Made by a program: the position numbers and the translations under genes
DNA from: Modestobacter italicus
GTDB taxonomy: Bacteria; Actinomycetota; Actinomycetes; Mycobacteriales; Geodermatophilaceae
DNA: 64,000 nucleotides
Assembly: GCF_000306785.1 (NCBI RefSeq)
Contig: NC_017955.1
Coordinates: 4,712,001 to 4,776,000, forward strand
Direction of reading: 5' to 3'
Part shown: positions 18,053 to 27,800 of the stretch, one piece after another
How positions within the stretch are numbered: position 1 is the stretch's first letter
Layout of the letters: every line of letters starts with the position of its first letter
The notes under the pieces: model-generated
What the model was told of the DNA's origin: nothing
The model's input: the letters and a program-made list of their open reading frames with translations, nothing else
The model's database searches: none

Positions 18053-18850
18053 GTGGACAAGGTCGTCTCCAGCACCCGCGAGGCCGTGTCGGACATCCCC
18101 GACGGCGCGACCCTCGCCGTCGGCGGGTTCGGGCTCTGCGGGGTGCCGGTCGCGCTCATCGACGCGCTGCTCGAGCAGGGCACCCGCGGGCTCACCACGA
18201 TCTCGAACAACTGCGGGGTCGACGACCAGGCCCTGGGCGTGCTGCTCTACGCCGGCCGGATCGTGAAGACGATCAGCTCGTTCGTCGGCGGCAACAAGGA
18301 GCTGGCGCGGCTGTACCTCACCGGTCAGATGGAGGTCGAGCTGACCCCGCAGGGCACGCTGGCCGAGCGGCTGCGCGCCGGCGGCACCGGCATCCCCGCC
18401 TTCTACACCCCCACCGGCGTCGGCACGCTGGTCGCCGACGGCGGCATCCCGGTGCGCTACGACGCCGAGGGCACCGTGGTGGCCACCAGCCCGCCGAAGG
18501 AGGTCCGCGAGTTCGGCGGCCGCCAGTACGTGCTGGAGACCGCGCTCACCGCCGACTTCGGGCTGGTCCGGGCCGCGGTCGGCGACCGGCACGGCAACCT
18601 GGTCTTCCACGAGTCCGCCCGCAACTTCAACCCGCTGGCCGGCATGGCCGGGCGGGTCACCGTGGCCGAGGTCGAGCAGCTCGTCGAGCCCGGCGAGATC
18701 CGCCCCGAGGACGTCCACCTCCCCGGGGTGTACGTGCAGCGCGTCGTCGAGGTCGGCGCCGAGGGCAAGAAGATCGAGTTCCGCACCACCCGCCCCCGCC
18801 CGAGCGCGTCCACGCCCGCGGCGGCCGGCACCGAGACGACGGAGGCCTGA
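18053..18850 (+). CDS. scoA: Succinyl-CoA:3-oxoacid CoA-transferase subunit A
   Basis: With the next gene it moves CoA from succinyl-CoA to acetoacetate or a similar 3-oxoacid, for ketone-body use. The 265-residue subunit shows the family opening with [18 protein letters not shown], then [29 protein letters not shown] and [24 protein letters not shown]. The start is GTG 18053. The C-terminal about 15 residues ([12 protein letters not shown]) form a variable tail not common in the family. Two bases separate it from scoB. Confidence 0.92.
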   Translation: MDKVVSSTREAVSDIPDGATLAVGGFGLCGVPVALIDALLEQGTRGLTTISNNCGVDDQALGVLLYAGRIVKTISSFVGGNKELARLYLTGQMEVELTPQGTLAERLRAGGTGIPAFYTPTGVGTLVADGGIPVRYDAEGTVVATSPPKEVREFGGRQYVLETALTADFGLVRAAVGDRHGNLVFHESARNFNPLAGMAGRVTVAEVEQLVEPGEIRPEDVHLPGVYVQRVVEVGAEGKKIEFRTTRPRPSASTPAAAGTETTEA

Positions 18851-18852
18851 CC

Positions 18853-19521
18853 ATGGCGCTCACCCGCAACGAGCTCGCCGCCCGCGCCGCGCAGGAGCTG
18901 GAGGACGGCCAGTACGTCAACCTCGGCATCGGGATGCCGACGCTGGTGCCGAACTACGTGCCCGAGGGCGTGCACGTGGTGCTGCACAGCGAGAACGGCA
19001 TCCTCGGCGTCGGGCCCTACCCGTTCGAGGGCGAGGAGGACGCCGACCTGATCAACGCCGGCAAGGAGACCGTGACGATCCTGCCCGGCGCGAGCTTCTT
19101 CGACTCCTCCGCGTCCTTCGGCATGATCCGCAGCGGCGCGCTCGACCTCGCCATCCTCGGTGCGATGCAGGTCAACCCCCGCGGCGACCTCGCCAACTGG
19201 CTCATCCCCGGCAAGATGGTCAACGGCATGGGCGGCGCGATGGACCTGGTCCAGGGCGCCAAGCGGGTGATCCTGATGATGGAGCACGTCGCCCGCGACG
19301 GGTCGGCCAAGATCGTCGAGGAGTGCACCCTGCCGCTGACCGGCAAGGCGTGCGTCGACCGGGTGATCACCGACCTGGCGGTCATCGACGTCACCGACAC
19401 CGGGCTGGTGCTCCGCGAGGTGGCCCCCGGTGTCACGGTCGACGAGGTCGTCGCTGCCACCGGTGCACCGCTGCAGGTCGACGGCGACGTCCCGACGATG
19501 ACCCTGCCAGCAGCCGCTTGA
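18853..19521 (+). CDS. scoB: Succinyl-CoA:3-oxoacid CoA-transferase subunit B
   Basis: This is the catalytic beta subunit of the CoA-transferase; the Glu in [10 protein letters not shown] forms the enzyme-CoA thioester in this family. The 222-residue protein carries [24 protein letters not shown] and [14 protein letters not shown] segments (here [16 protein letters not shown]) in the usual order and length. ATG 18853 follows the scoA stop by two bases, so the pair is an operon. Confidence 0.93.
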   Translation: MALTRNELAARAAQELEDGQYVNLGIGMPTLVPNYVPEGVHVVLHSENGILGVGPYPFEGEEDADLINAGKETVTILPGASFFDSSASFGMIRSGALDLAILGAMQVNPRGDLANWLIPGKMVNGMGGAMDLVQGAKRVILMMEHVARDGSAKIVEECTLPLTGKACVDRVITDLAVIDVTDTGLVLREVAPGVTVDEVVAATGAPLQVDGDVPTMTLPAAA

Positions 19522-19606
19522 CGAAGGACCCCCCTGCCCCCCACGCCTCGCACGCTCGGCGCGGGCCCCTGCAGGGGGGCCGTCCACGACGCAGGGACGA
19601 GGGCCG

Positions 19607-20428
19607 GTGACCTTCTCCGTCATCGCCCGGGACGCCACCACGGGCGACCTGGGCATCGCCGTCTCCTCCTGCATCCTCGCGGTCGGCCGCGCGGTGCCGA
19701 CCGTGCGTCCCGGGGTCGGTGTCATCGCCGTCCAGGCGCGCAGTCGGCGGGGGCTGGGGACGGCGCTGCTGGCCGGGCTGGCCGAGGGCCGCTCACCGCA
19801 GGAGCTGGTGCGGCACGCCTCGCACGCCGCGGAGGACGTCGACCGGCAGATCGCCGTGCTGGACGCCACCGGGCAGGTCGCCGCCGACACCGGCCGCGGG
19901 TCGCTGCCGGCCAGCGGTCACCTGCTCGGTGAGGGGTTCAGCGTGCAGGGCAACATGCTGGCCTCCCCCGACGTGCTGCCGGCGATGTCGGCCGCCTACG
20001 CCGCGGCGGGCGGCTCGCTCGCCGACCGGCTGCTCGCCGCGCTGACCGCGGGCCAGGACGCCGGCGGCGACCTGCGCGGCCGGCAGTCCGCCGCCCTGCA
20101 GGTGGTCACCGGCCACCCGGCCACCGCCGACGACGACGGCGTGCGGGTGGACCTGCGGGTCGACGACTCCGGAGACCCGGTGGCGCAGCTGCGGATGCTG
20201 CGCAACCTGCAGCGCGCCTACGACGAGCGCGACTACGAGACCCTCGCCGTCTTCGCCCCCGAGGGCGCCCGCGACCTGTACGCGGCGCTGGCCGCCTCCC
20301 GCCGCGGTGACCGGGCGGCGGCGCGCACCGCACTCGAGGCGGTGCGCACCCGGCCGGGCTGGTCGACGTGGCTGGCCTCGATGGCCGGGGACGCACGGCT
20401 GTCGGCGGTCTCCCAGCTGCTCGACTGA
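19607..20428 (+). CDS. DUF1028 family protein (Ntn-hydrolase-like)
   Basis: The 273-residue protein opens with TFSVIARDATTGDLGIAVSS, the hallmark of DUF1028, a family with an Ntn-hydrolase-like fold and unproven activity. The family core runs to about residue 185 (GHPATADDDGVRVDLRVDD); a helical tail of about 85 residues follows (YDERDYETLAVFAPEG), sometimes seen as a peptidoglycan-binding or tetratricopeptide-like extension. The start is GTG 19607 with GAGGG nearby. It follows scoB by 85 bases and converges with the SGNH lipoprotein gene, separated by seven bases with the small palindrome TGAGCCGGGCTCA. Confidence 0.85.
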   Translation: MTFSVIARDATTGDLGIAVSSCILAVGRAVPTVRPGVGVIAVQARSRRGLGTALLAGLAEGRSPQELVRHASHAAEDVDRQIAVLDATGQVAADTGRGSLPASGHLLGEGFSVQGNMLASPDVLPAMSAAYAAAGGSLADRLLAALTAGQDAGGDLRGRQSAALQVVTGHPATADDDGVRVDLRVDDSGDPVAQLRMLRNLQRAYDERDYETLAVFAPEGARDLYAALAASRRGDRAAARTALEAVRTRPGWSTWLASMAGDARLSAVSQLLD

Positions 20429-20435
20429 GCCGGGC

Positions 20436-21140
20436 TCAGTACCCGAGCCGGTGCAGCGCGGCCGCGAGGTCGTCGGACAGCTGGGCGTAGCCCGCGTCGT
20501 TGGGGTGGAGGCCGTCGGCGAAGAGCCCGTCCGGCGGGGTCAGCCAGCCACCGGCGACCGGGTCGATGTAGGGCAGCCCGGCCGCGCTGGCCGCCGCCGC
20601 CAGCGCGTCCCGCAGCGCGAGGACCGCCCCGGCGTCGACGTCGGGCGGGGACAGCGGCCCGAGGACGACCAGCCGGGCCGCCGGCAGGGCGGTGTGCAGC
20701 GCCGCGTACAGGTCCGTCGCCGCGGCCTGGACCAGCCTCGGTCGCTCGCCGACGTCGTTGGTGCTGCCCTGGACCACGACGACGTCGGGGTCGGCGGCCA
20801 CCACCCCGGCGATCCGGTCCCCGAACACGGTCTGGCCCGGTGTGGTGCTCGGGTTGCGGTACCCGGTGCCGGACTCCCCCTGCGCGTAGGCCACCCAGCC
20901 GAGCTCGGCCGCCGTCCGGGCCACGTAGCCGGTGCCGCCCACTCCCACGGTGTAGGAGTCGCCGAGGAAGACCACGGTGGGGTCCTCGGCGGGAGCAGGG
21001 GTCGGCGCCCCCGACGTCCCGGGTGCCACCGGTGCCGAGGAGCCGGACGGGCCGGCGACGGGCGGGCCGGACGGGGAGCTGCTGCACCCGGCTGAGGTGA
21101 GGAGCGTCCCCAGGAGGAGGACGAGGAGGAGCCGGCGCAC
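20436..21140 (-). CDS. SGNH/GDSL hydrolase lipoprotein
   Basis: This is a secreted esterase-like lipoprotein. Counting from GTG 21140 it has 234 residues: a signal peptide with lipobox LLTSAGC (Cys about residue 18), a Ser/Pro/Gly linker, and an SGNH domain with block I FLGDSYTVGVG (catalytic Ser), block III GSTNDVG and block V DGLHPNDAG (catalytic Asp and His). The first residues VRRLLLVLLLG fit a lipoprotein signal. The longer upstream frame has no signal peptide. Substrate unknown; acyl groups on wall sugars are one possibility (inference). Confidence 0.85.
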   Translation of the reverse strand: MRRLLLVLLLGTLLTSAGCSSSPSGPPVAGPSGSSAPVAPGTSGAPTPAPAEDPTVVFLGDSYTVGVGGTGYVARTAAELGWVAYAQGESGTGYRNPSTTPGQTVFGDRIAGVVAADPDVVVVQGSTNDVGERPRLVQAAATDLYAALHTALPAARLVVLGPLSPPDVDAGAVLALRDALAAAASAAGLPYIDPVAGGWLTPPDGLFADGLHPNDAGYAQLSDDLAAALHRLGY

Positions 21141-21146
21141 CGGAGG

Positions 21147-21152
21147 AGTATC
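21147..21152 (-). promoter_or_regulatory. Candidate leaderless -10 element (GATACT) of the SGNH lipoprotein
   Basis: GATACT on the minus strand ends six bases before GTG 21140; no ribosome site precedes the start codon. It departs from TANNNT at the first base, so confidence is low. Confidence 0.3.
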
Positions 21153-21422
21153 CGTGGCCGCCCGCCGTCGCCGCGGGAACGGGCGGGGTGCGGCGCCCCA
21201 CACGACCGGACTCACAGCCTCCGGACAGCGACCAGCCGCCGCACCGGGCGCGCACAGGGAGTGGGCCGCTTGGGGTGCCGGTGACTGCCGGGACTGCCGA
21301 GATCGGGTGGTCGGCCCCGCGACCGTGTCCTGCACCGGGCCGACCTCGGCGGCCCGCACGATGCGGAGGTGGCCGTTGCGGTCACCGACCGGCCGGAACC
21401 ACCCCCAGCACCAGTCTCCGAG

Positions 21423-21995
21423 GTGACAGTGTTCTCCAACCCCCGTCGATGGCTCGTGGCCGTCAGCGTGGCCACCGCAGCCGTCGGGCTCTCCGCGTGC
21501 GGGGGCGGGGGCGAGCAGCAGACCCCGGCTGCCGCGTCGACGGCCGCGCCGACGACCGCGCCGCCGACGACGACCGCACCCGTCACCGGTGCGCCGAGCC
21601 CCTCGAGCGACGAGGTCGTCTCGACCGGGACCCCGGTGGACACCGAGCCCCCGACCTCCGTGGCGACCGACCCGCCGGTGACCGCCGACCCCGGCCCGGA
21701 CGTCGCGGTGCAGATCACCTACAGCGGGTGGGACGCCGGCACCCAGTCCGTGGAGGTCGACGGCTACGTCGCCGACGTCGCCGAGTCCGGTGGCACCTGC
21801 ACCCTCACCCTGACCCAGGGCGCCAACTCCGTCACCGCCAGCGTGCCGGCGAACCGGGAGCCGAGCGTCACCTCGTGCAGCGGCGCGCGGATCGGCCGGG
21901 CGCAGCTCTCCCCCGGCACGTGGTCCGCCGTGCTCAGCTACGACTCCGCCACCTCGCGCGGCGCCTCGAGCCCGGCCCAGGTCGCCGTCCCGTGA
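21423..21995 (+). CDS. Putative lipoprotein coupled to a large LGFP protein
   Basis: The protein (190 residues from GTG 21423; GTG 21429 is also possible) has a signal peptide with lipobox GLSAC, a Thr/Pro/Ala-rich linker of about 60 residues, and a beta-rich domain of about 90 residues with two Cys (GGTCTLTLTQG and VTSCSGARIG) that could form a disulfide. I do not recognise the family; the end looks Ig-like. Its TGA overlaps the GTG of the downstream LGFP gene (GTGA), so the two are very likely co-translated and may act together at the cell surface. Confidence 0.72.
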   Translation: MTVFSNPRRWLVAVSVATAAVGLSACGGGGEQQTPAAASTAAPTTAPPTTTAPVTGAPSPSSDEVVSTGTPVDTEPPTSVATDPPVTADPGPDVAVQITYSGWDAGTQSVEVDGYVADVAESGGTCTLTLTQGANSVTASVPANREPSVTSCSGARIGRAQLSPGTWSAVLSYDSATSRGASSPAQVAVP

Positions 21996-24598
21996 TCCGT
22001 GCCCTGATCCGGCTGGCGACCGTCCTGGCCGTGCTGGCCGCGGCGCTGCTCGTGCCCGCGGCCGGCGACAGCCCGGTGTCCAGCGCGCAGGCCGCCGACG
22101 CCACCCTCTTCGACGCCGGCAACATCATCTCCGACGGCGTCTTCTTCGACGGCCTGTCCATGGACGCGGCAGCGGTGCAGACGTTCCTGACCGCCAAGGG
22201 CGCGTCCTGCACCGACGGCCAGAAGCCGTGCCTGAAGAACTACCGCCAGGACACCGCCGACCAGCCCGCGGACGCCTACTGCGCCGGCTACCGGCGCGGG
22301 GCGGCGGAGACGGCCGCCACGATCATCGCCAAGGTCGGCGCCTCCTGCGGCATCAACCCGCGGGTCCTGCTCGTGCTGCTGCAGAAGGAGCAGGGGCTCA
22401 TCACCACGAAGAGCCCCACCACCTACGCGTACACGAACGCGACCGGGTTCGGCTGCCCGGACACGGCGGCCTGCGACCCCGCCTTCTCCGGCATCGTCAG
22501 CCAGCTCTACTTCGCCGCCCGCCAGTTCCAGCGCTACGCGGCCGGCGCGGCGGGCTCGTACCGGGCCGGGCGGGAGAACACCATCGCCTACGCCCCGGCG
22601 ACGAAGGGCTACGACAACATCGGCAACGCCCGGTGCGGGACCTCCCAGGTCTACATCGCCAACAAGGCGACCGCCGGGCTGTACAGCTACACGCCCTACC
22701 GGCCCAACGCCGCGGCGCTGGCCGCCGGGTACGGCACCGGGGACAGCTGCTCGACCTACGGCAACCGGAACTTCTACCTCTACTACACCGACTGGTTCGG
22801 CTCGACCCAGTCGCCGGGCGGCGAGGCCATCCTGGCGCGGGCCTCGGCGCCCGGCGCGAGCACGACGCTGGGCGCCGCGACGTCCGGGGTCCGGTGCGGG
22901 CTGGCCGCCGGCGGCTGCTACCAGAGCTACCAGAAGGCCAGCATCTACTGGTCGCCGGCGACCGGCGCGCAGGTCGTCCGCGGCGCCATCTTCGGCCGCT
23001 GGGGCGCCTCGGGCTGGGAGGGCGGCCTGCTGGGCTACCCCACCGGCGAGGAGTGGTGCGGCCTGACCGGCGGCGGGTGCTTCCAGCCCTTCCAGGGCGC
23101 GTCGATCTACTACTCGCCCACCGCCGGCACGCACGCGGTCGGCGGCGCCATCGGCGCGAAGTGGGCGGCGCAGGACTGGGAGAAGGGGCCGATGGGCTAC
23201 CCGACCTCGGACGAGACCTGCGGCCTGACCGGCGGCGGCTGCTTCCAGGCCTTCCAGGGCGCCCGGGTCTACTGGTCCCCGGCCACCGCCGCCCGGACCG
23301 TGACCGACCCCGTCTACGCCACGTGGGCCGCCACGAAGTGGGAGACCGGGCCGCTGGGCTACCCGACCGGGGACACCACGTGCGGGCTGGCCGACAGCGG
23401 CTGCTCACAGACCTTCCAGAACGGCTCGGTCTACTTCTCGGCCAGCACCGGCGGACACGTCCTCAGCGGCGCCGTCCTGACCAAGTGGACGGCGACCAAG
23501 GCGCAGCAGGGGCCGCTGGGCTACCCGACCAACGACACCACCTGCGGCCTGGCCAACGGCGGTTGCTACCAGCAGTTCCAGAAGGGGTCGATCTACGCGA
23601 CGCCGTCCACGGGTGCGCACACCGTGACCGGGCCCGTGCTGGACCGCTGGGCCGCCAGCCGGTGGGAGACCGGCCCGCTGGGCTACCCGACCACCGACAC
23701 CACCTGCCAGGCCGACGGCGGCTGCACGCAGGACTTCCAGTACGGCGCGATCACCTGGACGTCGACGGTCGGGGCGCACCCGGTGACCGGCGCCTTCCGC
23801 GACCGGTGGGTGGCCGCCGGCCGGCAGACCGGCGCGCTCGGCTACCCGACCAACGACCAGGCGTGCGGGCTGGCCCGGGGCGGCTGCTACCAGCTCTTCC
23901 AGGACGGCGGCGTCTACTCCTCGGCGTCCACCGCGGCCGCGTCCGTCTCCGGCGACGTCTGGGACAAGTGGTCGGCGCTGCGGTGGGAGAACGGCCCGCT
24001 GGGCTACCCGACCCGCAGCACCACCTGCGGGCTGGCCGACGACGGCTGCTTCCAGACCTTCGAGGGCGGCTCGGTCTACTCCGCCAGCACCAGCAAGGGC
24101 CCGCACACCATCTGGGGGTCGATCTACACCACCTGGGCGGCGTCGTCCTGGGAGCGCGGGGTGCTGGGCTACCCGACCGGCGACGAGGTCTGCGGGCTGA
24201 CCGACGGTGGCTGCTCGCAGCAGTTCGAGAACGGCGCCGTCTACTGGTCGCCGTCCTCGGGCGCCCGGATCGTCACCGGTGCCATCGGCGGGGCGTGGAC
24301 CGGCGCGGGCGCGGACAAGGGGGCGCTGGGCTACCCGCTCGCCAACCAGGTGTGCGGGCTGGTCGAGGGCGGCTGCTACCAGCAGTTCCAGCGCGGCTCG
24401 GTGTACTGGACCGACGCGACCGGCGCGCACGCCGTCTCCGGCGCGATCCTGTCCACCTGGGGCGCGGGCGGCTGGGAGCGCGGGACGCTGGGCTACCCGA
24501 CCGCGGACGCGGTGACCACCGCCACGGAGATCACCCAGCAGTTCCAGCGCGGCACCCTGGTGCAGAACCGGTCGACCGGGGCGGTCAGCCGCCGCTGA
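21992..24598 (+). CDS. Large secreted protein: unidentified N-terminal domain plus about ten LGFP repeats
   Basis: The 868-residue exoprotein has a signal peptide (1 to about 34, ending SSAQAADA). The N-terminal domain (about 35-270) is rich in Cys and aromatic residues (GASCGINPRVLLVLLQKEQG, TNATGFGCPD, YNFY-like end NRNFYLYYTDWFG). It resembles actinobacterial secreted domains of unknown activity; the helix with KEQG recalls lysozyme-like folds, which is inference only. Ten or so LGFP units follow (about 290-868), most with a CGL..GGC[YF]Q pair of Cys that probably forms a disulfide in each unit. The start GTG 21992 overlaps the lipoprotein stop. A hairpin terminator follows 13 bases after the stop codon. 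Confidence 0.83.
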   Translation: MIRALIRLATVLAVLAAALLVPAAGDSPVSSAQAADATLFDAGNIISDGVFFDGLSMDAAAVQTFLTAKGASCTDGQKPCLKNYRQDTADQPADAYCAGYRRGAAETAATIIAKVGASCGINPRVLLVLLQKEQGLITTKSPTTYAYTNATGFGCPDTAACDPAFSGIVSQLYFAARQFQRYAAGAAGSYRAGRENTIAYAPATKGYDNIGNARCGTSQVYIANKATAGLYSYTPYRPNAAALAAGYGTGDSCSTYGNRNFYLYYTDWFGSTQSPGGEAILARASAPGASTTLGAATSGVRCGLAAGGCYQSYQKASIYWSPATGAQVVRGAIFGRWGASGWEGGLLGYPTGEEWCGLTGGGCFQPFQGASIYYSPTAGTHAVGGAIGAKWAAQDWEKGPMGYPTSDETCGLTGGGCFQAFQGARVYWSPATAARTVTDPVYATWAATKWETGPLGYPTGDTTCGLADSGCSQTFQNGSVYFSASTGGHVLSGAVLTKWTATKAQQGPLGYPTNDTTCGLANGGCYQQFQKGSIYATPSTGAHTVTGPVLDRWAASRWETGPLGYPTTDTTCQADGGCTQDFQYGAITWTSTVGAHPVTGAFRDRWVAAGRQTGALGYPTNDQACGLARGGCYQLFQDGGVYSSASTAAASVSGDVWDKWSALRWENGPLGYPTRSTTCGLADDGCFQTFEGGSVYSASTSKGPHTIWGSIYTTWAASSWERGVLGYPTGDEVCGLTDGGCSQQFENGAVYWSPSSGARIVTGAIGGAWTGAGADKGALGYPLANQVCGLVEGGCYQQFQRGSVYWTDATGAHAVSGAILSTWGAGGWERGTLGYPTADAVTTATEITQQFQRGTLVQNRSTGAVSRR

Positions 24599-24611
24599 CC
24601 CCAGCACCGCC

Positions 24612-24663
24612 GACGACGACGGTCCGGGCCCTGCTGACCGCGGGGACCCGGACCGTCGTCGTC
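24612..24663. terminator. Hairpin terminator after the LGFP gene
   Basis: Seventeen-base arms (24612-24628, GACGACGACGGTCCGGG, and 24647-24663) close an 18-base loop. It lies between convergent genes (LGFP gene end 24598; small membrane gene end 24735). Confidence 0.8.
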
Positions 24664-24734
24664 CTGCGTACGACCGACCCCGAACCGGGTCCGGCGGGGG
24701 TTCCCCGGGGGCCTGCCCGGCACACGCGCGCCGC

Positions 24735-25103
24735 TCAGCGCCGAGCGGTCAGCGCCCCTGCCAGCGCCGAGCCGACCGAGGTCGTGCCGCTCACCCAGAT
24801 GGGCCGGGCGTGGTCGGGCCAGCGGACCCGGGCCAGCCCCATGCTCGCGGCGTGCAGGAGGTCGGTGCCGGCGCCGGCCAGCACCACCCCGCGGGTCGGG
24901 CGCACCAGCGTCAGCAGGTGCTGGGCCACCAGCCGGGCGCCGAGCACCCGGACGATCCAGGCGTCCGGCTCGGGCCCGCCGCCGCAGACCAGCCGCGTCA
25001 CGTCGCCCGGCCGCAGCAGCATCGCCGCACCCCACAACCCGAACGGGACGGCGACCAGCCGGGTGACCCGGCTGCCCGTGCTGCGGACGCGACGTGCGCT
25101 CAT
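24735..25103 (-). CDS. Small conserved-looking membrane protein
   Basis: The 122-residue protein has a basic N-terminus and about four hydrophobic segments (for example VAVPFGLWGAAMLL, LGARLVAQHLLTLV, GVVLAGAGTDLLHAASMGLA, VGSALAGALTARR). I cannot assign a family with confidence; the layout resembles small actinobacterial DUF4267-like membrane proteins. ATG 25103 is the start. It follows the divergently oriented region after the aldo/keto reductase end and may be a single-gene unit. Confidence 0.65.
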   Translation of the reverse strand: MSARRVRSTGSRVTRLVAVPFGLWGAAMLLRPGDVTRLVCGGGPEPDAWIVRVLGARLVAQHLLTLVRPTRGVVLAGAGTDLLHAASMGLARVRWPDHARPIWVSGTTSVGSALAGALTARR

Positions 25104-25207
25104 GCCCTGTCCCTGCTGTGGGGTGTGCCGGTGCGGACCGCCCGAGCGGGTGGGTCCACGGTCCTGGAGCTACCCGGGCGCCGACCACCGACACCCGTCC
25201 CGCGGGG

Positions 25208-26233
25208 TCAGCGGCGGCGCAGCGAGGCGTCGGTGAGCGAGGGCGGCTGGTAGCCGGCGTCGTCGGCCCGGATGTTCGTGCCCGGCGGGACGATGGCGTC
25301 GATCGCGTCCAGCAGCTCGTCGGAGAGGACGACGTCGGCGGCCGACAGCTGGCTGGTCAGCTGGTCCATGGTCCGCGGTCCGATGATCGCCGAGGTCACC
25401 CCCGGGTGCCGCAGGGTGAAGGCGATCGCCAGCTCCACCAGGCTCAGCCCGTGCTGTTCGGCGAGCCCGGCCAGCGCGTCGGCGGCGTCGAGCTTGCGCT
25501 GGTTGACCGGGTCGGACAGGTCGTAGCGGGCGCCCATCCGGCCGGCCCGGCTGCTCTGCGGTGCGTCCTGGCCCGTGCGCCACTTGCCCGACAGCCAGCC
25601 CCCGGCCAGCGGGCTCCACACCAGGGTGCCCATGCCGTACTGCTGGCAGACCGGCAGCACCTCGGTCTCGATGCCGCGGACCAGCAGCGAGTACGGCGGC
25701 TGCTCGGTGACGAAGCGGCCGCTGCGCCGTTCCCGCGCCGCCCACTGCGCCTGCACGATCTGCGACGCCGGGAAGGTCGAGGAGCCGAAGTAGCGGATCT
25801 TGCCGGCCCGCTGCAGGTCGGTGAGCGCGTCCAGGGTCTCCTCGACGTCGGTGTCCGGCGCGGGGCGGTGGATCTGGTAGAGGTCGATCCAGTCGGTCTG
25901 CAGCCGGCGCAGGCTGCTCTCCACCTCCTGCACCAGCCAGCGGCGGCTGTTGCCCCGCTGGTTGGGGTCCTCCCCCATCGGCCCGTGCGCCTTGGTGGCC
26001 AGCACGACGTGCTCGCGGCGCCCGCCGGCCAGCGCCTTGCCGACGATCTCCTCCGACTCGCCCTGCGAGTACACGTCCGCGGTGTCGAGGAAGTTGATCC
26101 CCGCGTCCAGCGCGGTGTGGATGATCCGGACCGAGTCCTCGTGGTCGGTGTTGCCCCAGGCGCCGAACATCATCGCGCCGAGGCACAGCGGGCTGACCTG
26201 GACGCCGGTACGGCCGAGTGTGCGCATCTCCAT
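25208..26233 (-). CDS. Aldo/keto reductase
   Basis: This is an NADPH-dependent oxidoreductase of the aldo/keto reductase superfamily, resembling YajO/Tas-like enzymes. The 341-residue protein has MRTLGRTGVQVSPLCLGAM at the start and the catalytic tetrad in NFLDTADVYSQG (Asp, Tyr), LATKAHG (Lys) and YQIHRP (His). The cofactor end motif SAIIGPRTMDQL is present. I choose ATG 26233; ATG 26227 (two codons in) is also possible. The gene is downstream of the MFS gene on the same strand, 56 bases after it. The substrate cannot be read from sequence. Confidence 0.88.
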   Translation of the reverse strand: MEMRTLGRTGVQVSPLCLGAMMFGAWGNTDHEDSVRIIHTALDAGINFLDTADVYSQGESEEIVGKALAGGRREHVVLATKAHGPMGEDPNQRGNSRRWLVQEVESSLRRLQTDWIDLYQIHRPAPDTDVEETLDALTDLQRAGKIRYFGSSTFPASQIVQAQWAARERRSGRFVTEQPPYSLLVRGIETEVLPVCQQYGMGTLVWSPLAGGWLSGKWRTGQDAPQSSRAGRMGARYDLSDPVNQRKLDAADALAGLAEQHGLSLVELAIAFTLRHPGVTSAIIGPRTMDQLTSQLSAADVVLSDELLDAIDAIVPPGTNIRADDAGYQPPSLTDASLRRR

Positions 26234-26289
26234 GGGGTCCCGGTGTCCACCCGGTGTCCGGCGCAACCATCGCGCGCGGCGGCACCGGG

Positions 26290-27800
26290 TCAGCCGGAGT
26301 GGACGACGTGCTCGTGCTCCCGGTGGTCGTCGTCCTGGCGCTGGTCGTCCTCGCGCTCCTCGCGCCGGTCGCGGCGCCAGTCGAGGACCCCGATGACCAG
26401 CGCGGCCAGCGCACCGCGACCGCCAGCGAGGCCGCGGCCGCCACCGGGTAGTCGTCGTCGGTGCTGCTCAGCACCAGGTAGAACAGGCCCGGCAGCGCCG
26501 CGGTCCCGATCGCGCCGCCGAAGCGCTGGAAGGTCTGCAGCGCGCCACCGGCGGAGCCGGCCATCCGCACCGGGACGTCGCGCAGGGTCAGGGTCACGTT
26601 GGGCGAGATGACGAACCCGCCGCCGATGCCGCCGAGCAGCAGGGTGGGGGCGATGGCCCAGCCGGTCGCCTCCGGCGGGACGGTGGCGATGACCACCGCC
26701 GTCCCGGCCAGCCCCACCGCCACCCCGGTCAGGCCGAAGACGGTCAGCGCCCGGCCGAACCGCCCGACCAGCCGCCCGGCGACCACGGCCGCCGACGCCG
26801 AGCCGAGCGCGAACGGCGTGACCGCCAGTCCGGACTGCAGCGGCGTCCAGCCCAGCCCGGTCTGGAAGAACAGCGCGAAGGTCAGCCAGATCCCGCTGAA
26901 GCCGATGAAGTACACCGTGCCGAGCGCGACCCCCGGCGCGTAGCCGCGGGTCCTGGTGACCAGCCGCGGGTCGAAGACCGGCTCCTTGCCGTGGGCGACC
27001 ACCCACCGCTCCCACAGCACGAAGCCGGCCAGCAGGGCCGCGCCGATCGGGAACAGCCACCACAGCCGGCGCAGCCCGCCGGACTCGGCCTGCACCAGCG
27101 GCAGCAGCAGGGCCAGGGCGCCGGCGCCGAGCAGCAGCACGCCCGGGACGTCGATCCGCCCGTGCCCGCGCGAGCTGCGGCGCGGCAGCAGCCGGACGGC
27201 GAGCACGAACGCCACCACCCCGATCGGCACGTTGACGTAGAAGATCCACCGCCAGCCGTTCGGGCCCGACGCGAGGGCGAGCAGCAGCCCGCCCACCACC
27301 GGGCCGACCGCGGTCGAGATGCCGACGGTCGCCCCGAAGAACCCGAAGGCCCGCCCGCGCTCGGCACCGCGGAACAGCTGCTGGATCAGCGCGGAGTTCT
27401 GCGGCGCCAGGCAGCCGGCCGCCACCCCCTGCAGCAGCCGGGCGGCGACCAGCAGCTCGGCCGAGGGCGCCGCCCCGGCGGCCGCGCTGCACACCACGAA
27501 GGCGACCAGCCCGATGAGGAACATCCGGCGGCGGCCGAAGGCGTCACCGAGCCGGCCGGCGGGGACCAGCGCGATGCCGAACGTCAGCGCGTAGCCCGAC
27601 ACCACCCACTGCACGGTCGACGGCGAGGCCCCCAGGTCGGTCTGCAGCGAGGGCAGCGCGACCGACACGATGCTGACGTCGAGCAGGGTCATGAACCCGA
27701 CGACGAGGGTCACCCAGAGGGCACGCCACCGGCGGGGGTCGGCGCCCTCCTCGTCCCCGGCCGGCGCGTCGGGGTCGGCGGCGGTGGGCTCGGCCGTCAC
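26290..27800 (-). pseudogene. MFS exporter (DHA2-like, 14-segment type) with an apparent frameshift near the 3' end
   Basis: A drug:H+ antiporter of the DHA2 type: VTLVVGFMTLLDVSIVSVAL at segment 1, then WVVSGYALTFG, GRLGDAFGRRRMF and about 14 membrane segments. It begins at GTG 27800, overlapping the upstream stop as GTGA. In frame the last membrane segment breaks off after SLAVAV (codon at 26412-26414) and the reading runs on across the aldo/keto reductase to 25170. With one extra base at about 26410-26414 the frame becomes LAALVIGVLDWRR and ends with TGA at 26290, the natural length. So either one base is missing from the sequence or the gene carries a real frameshift removing the last segment. 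The rest looks intact. Confidence 0.8.
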
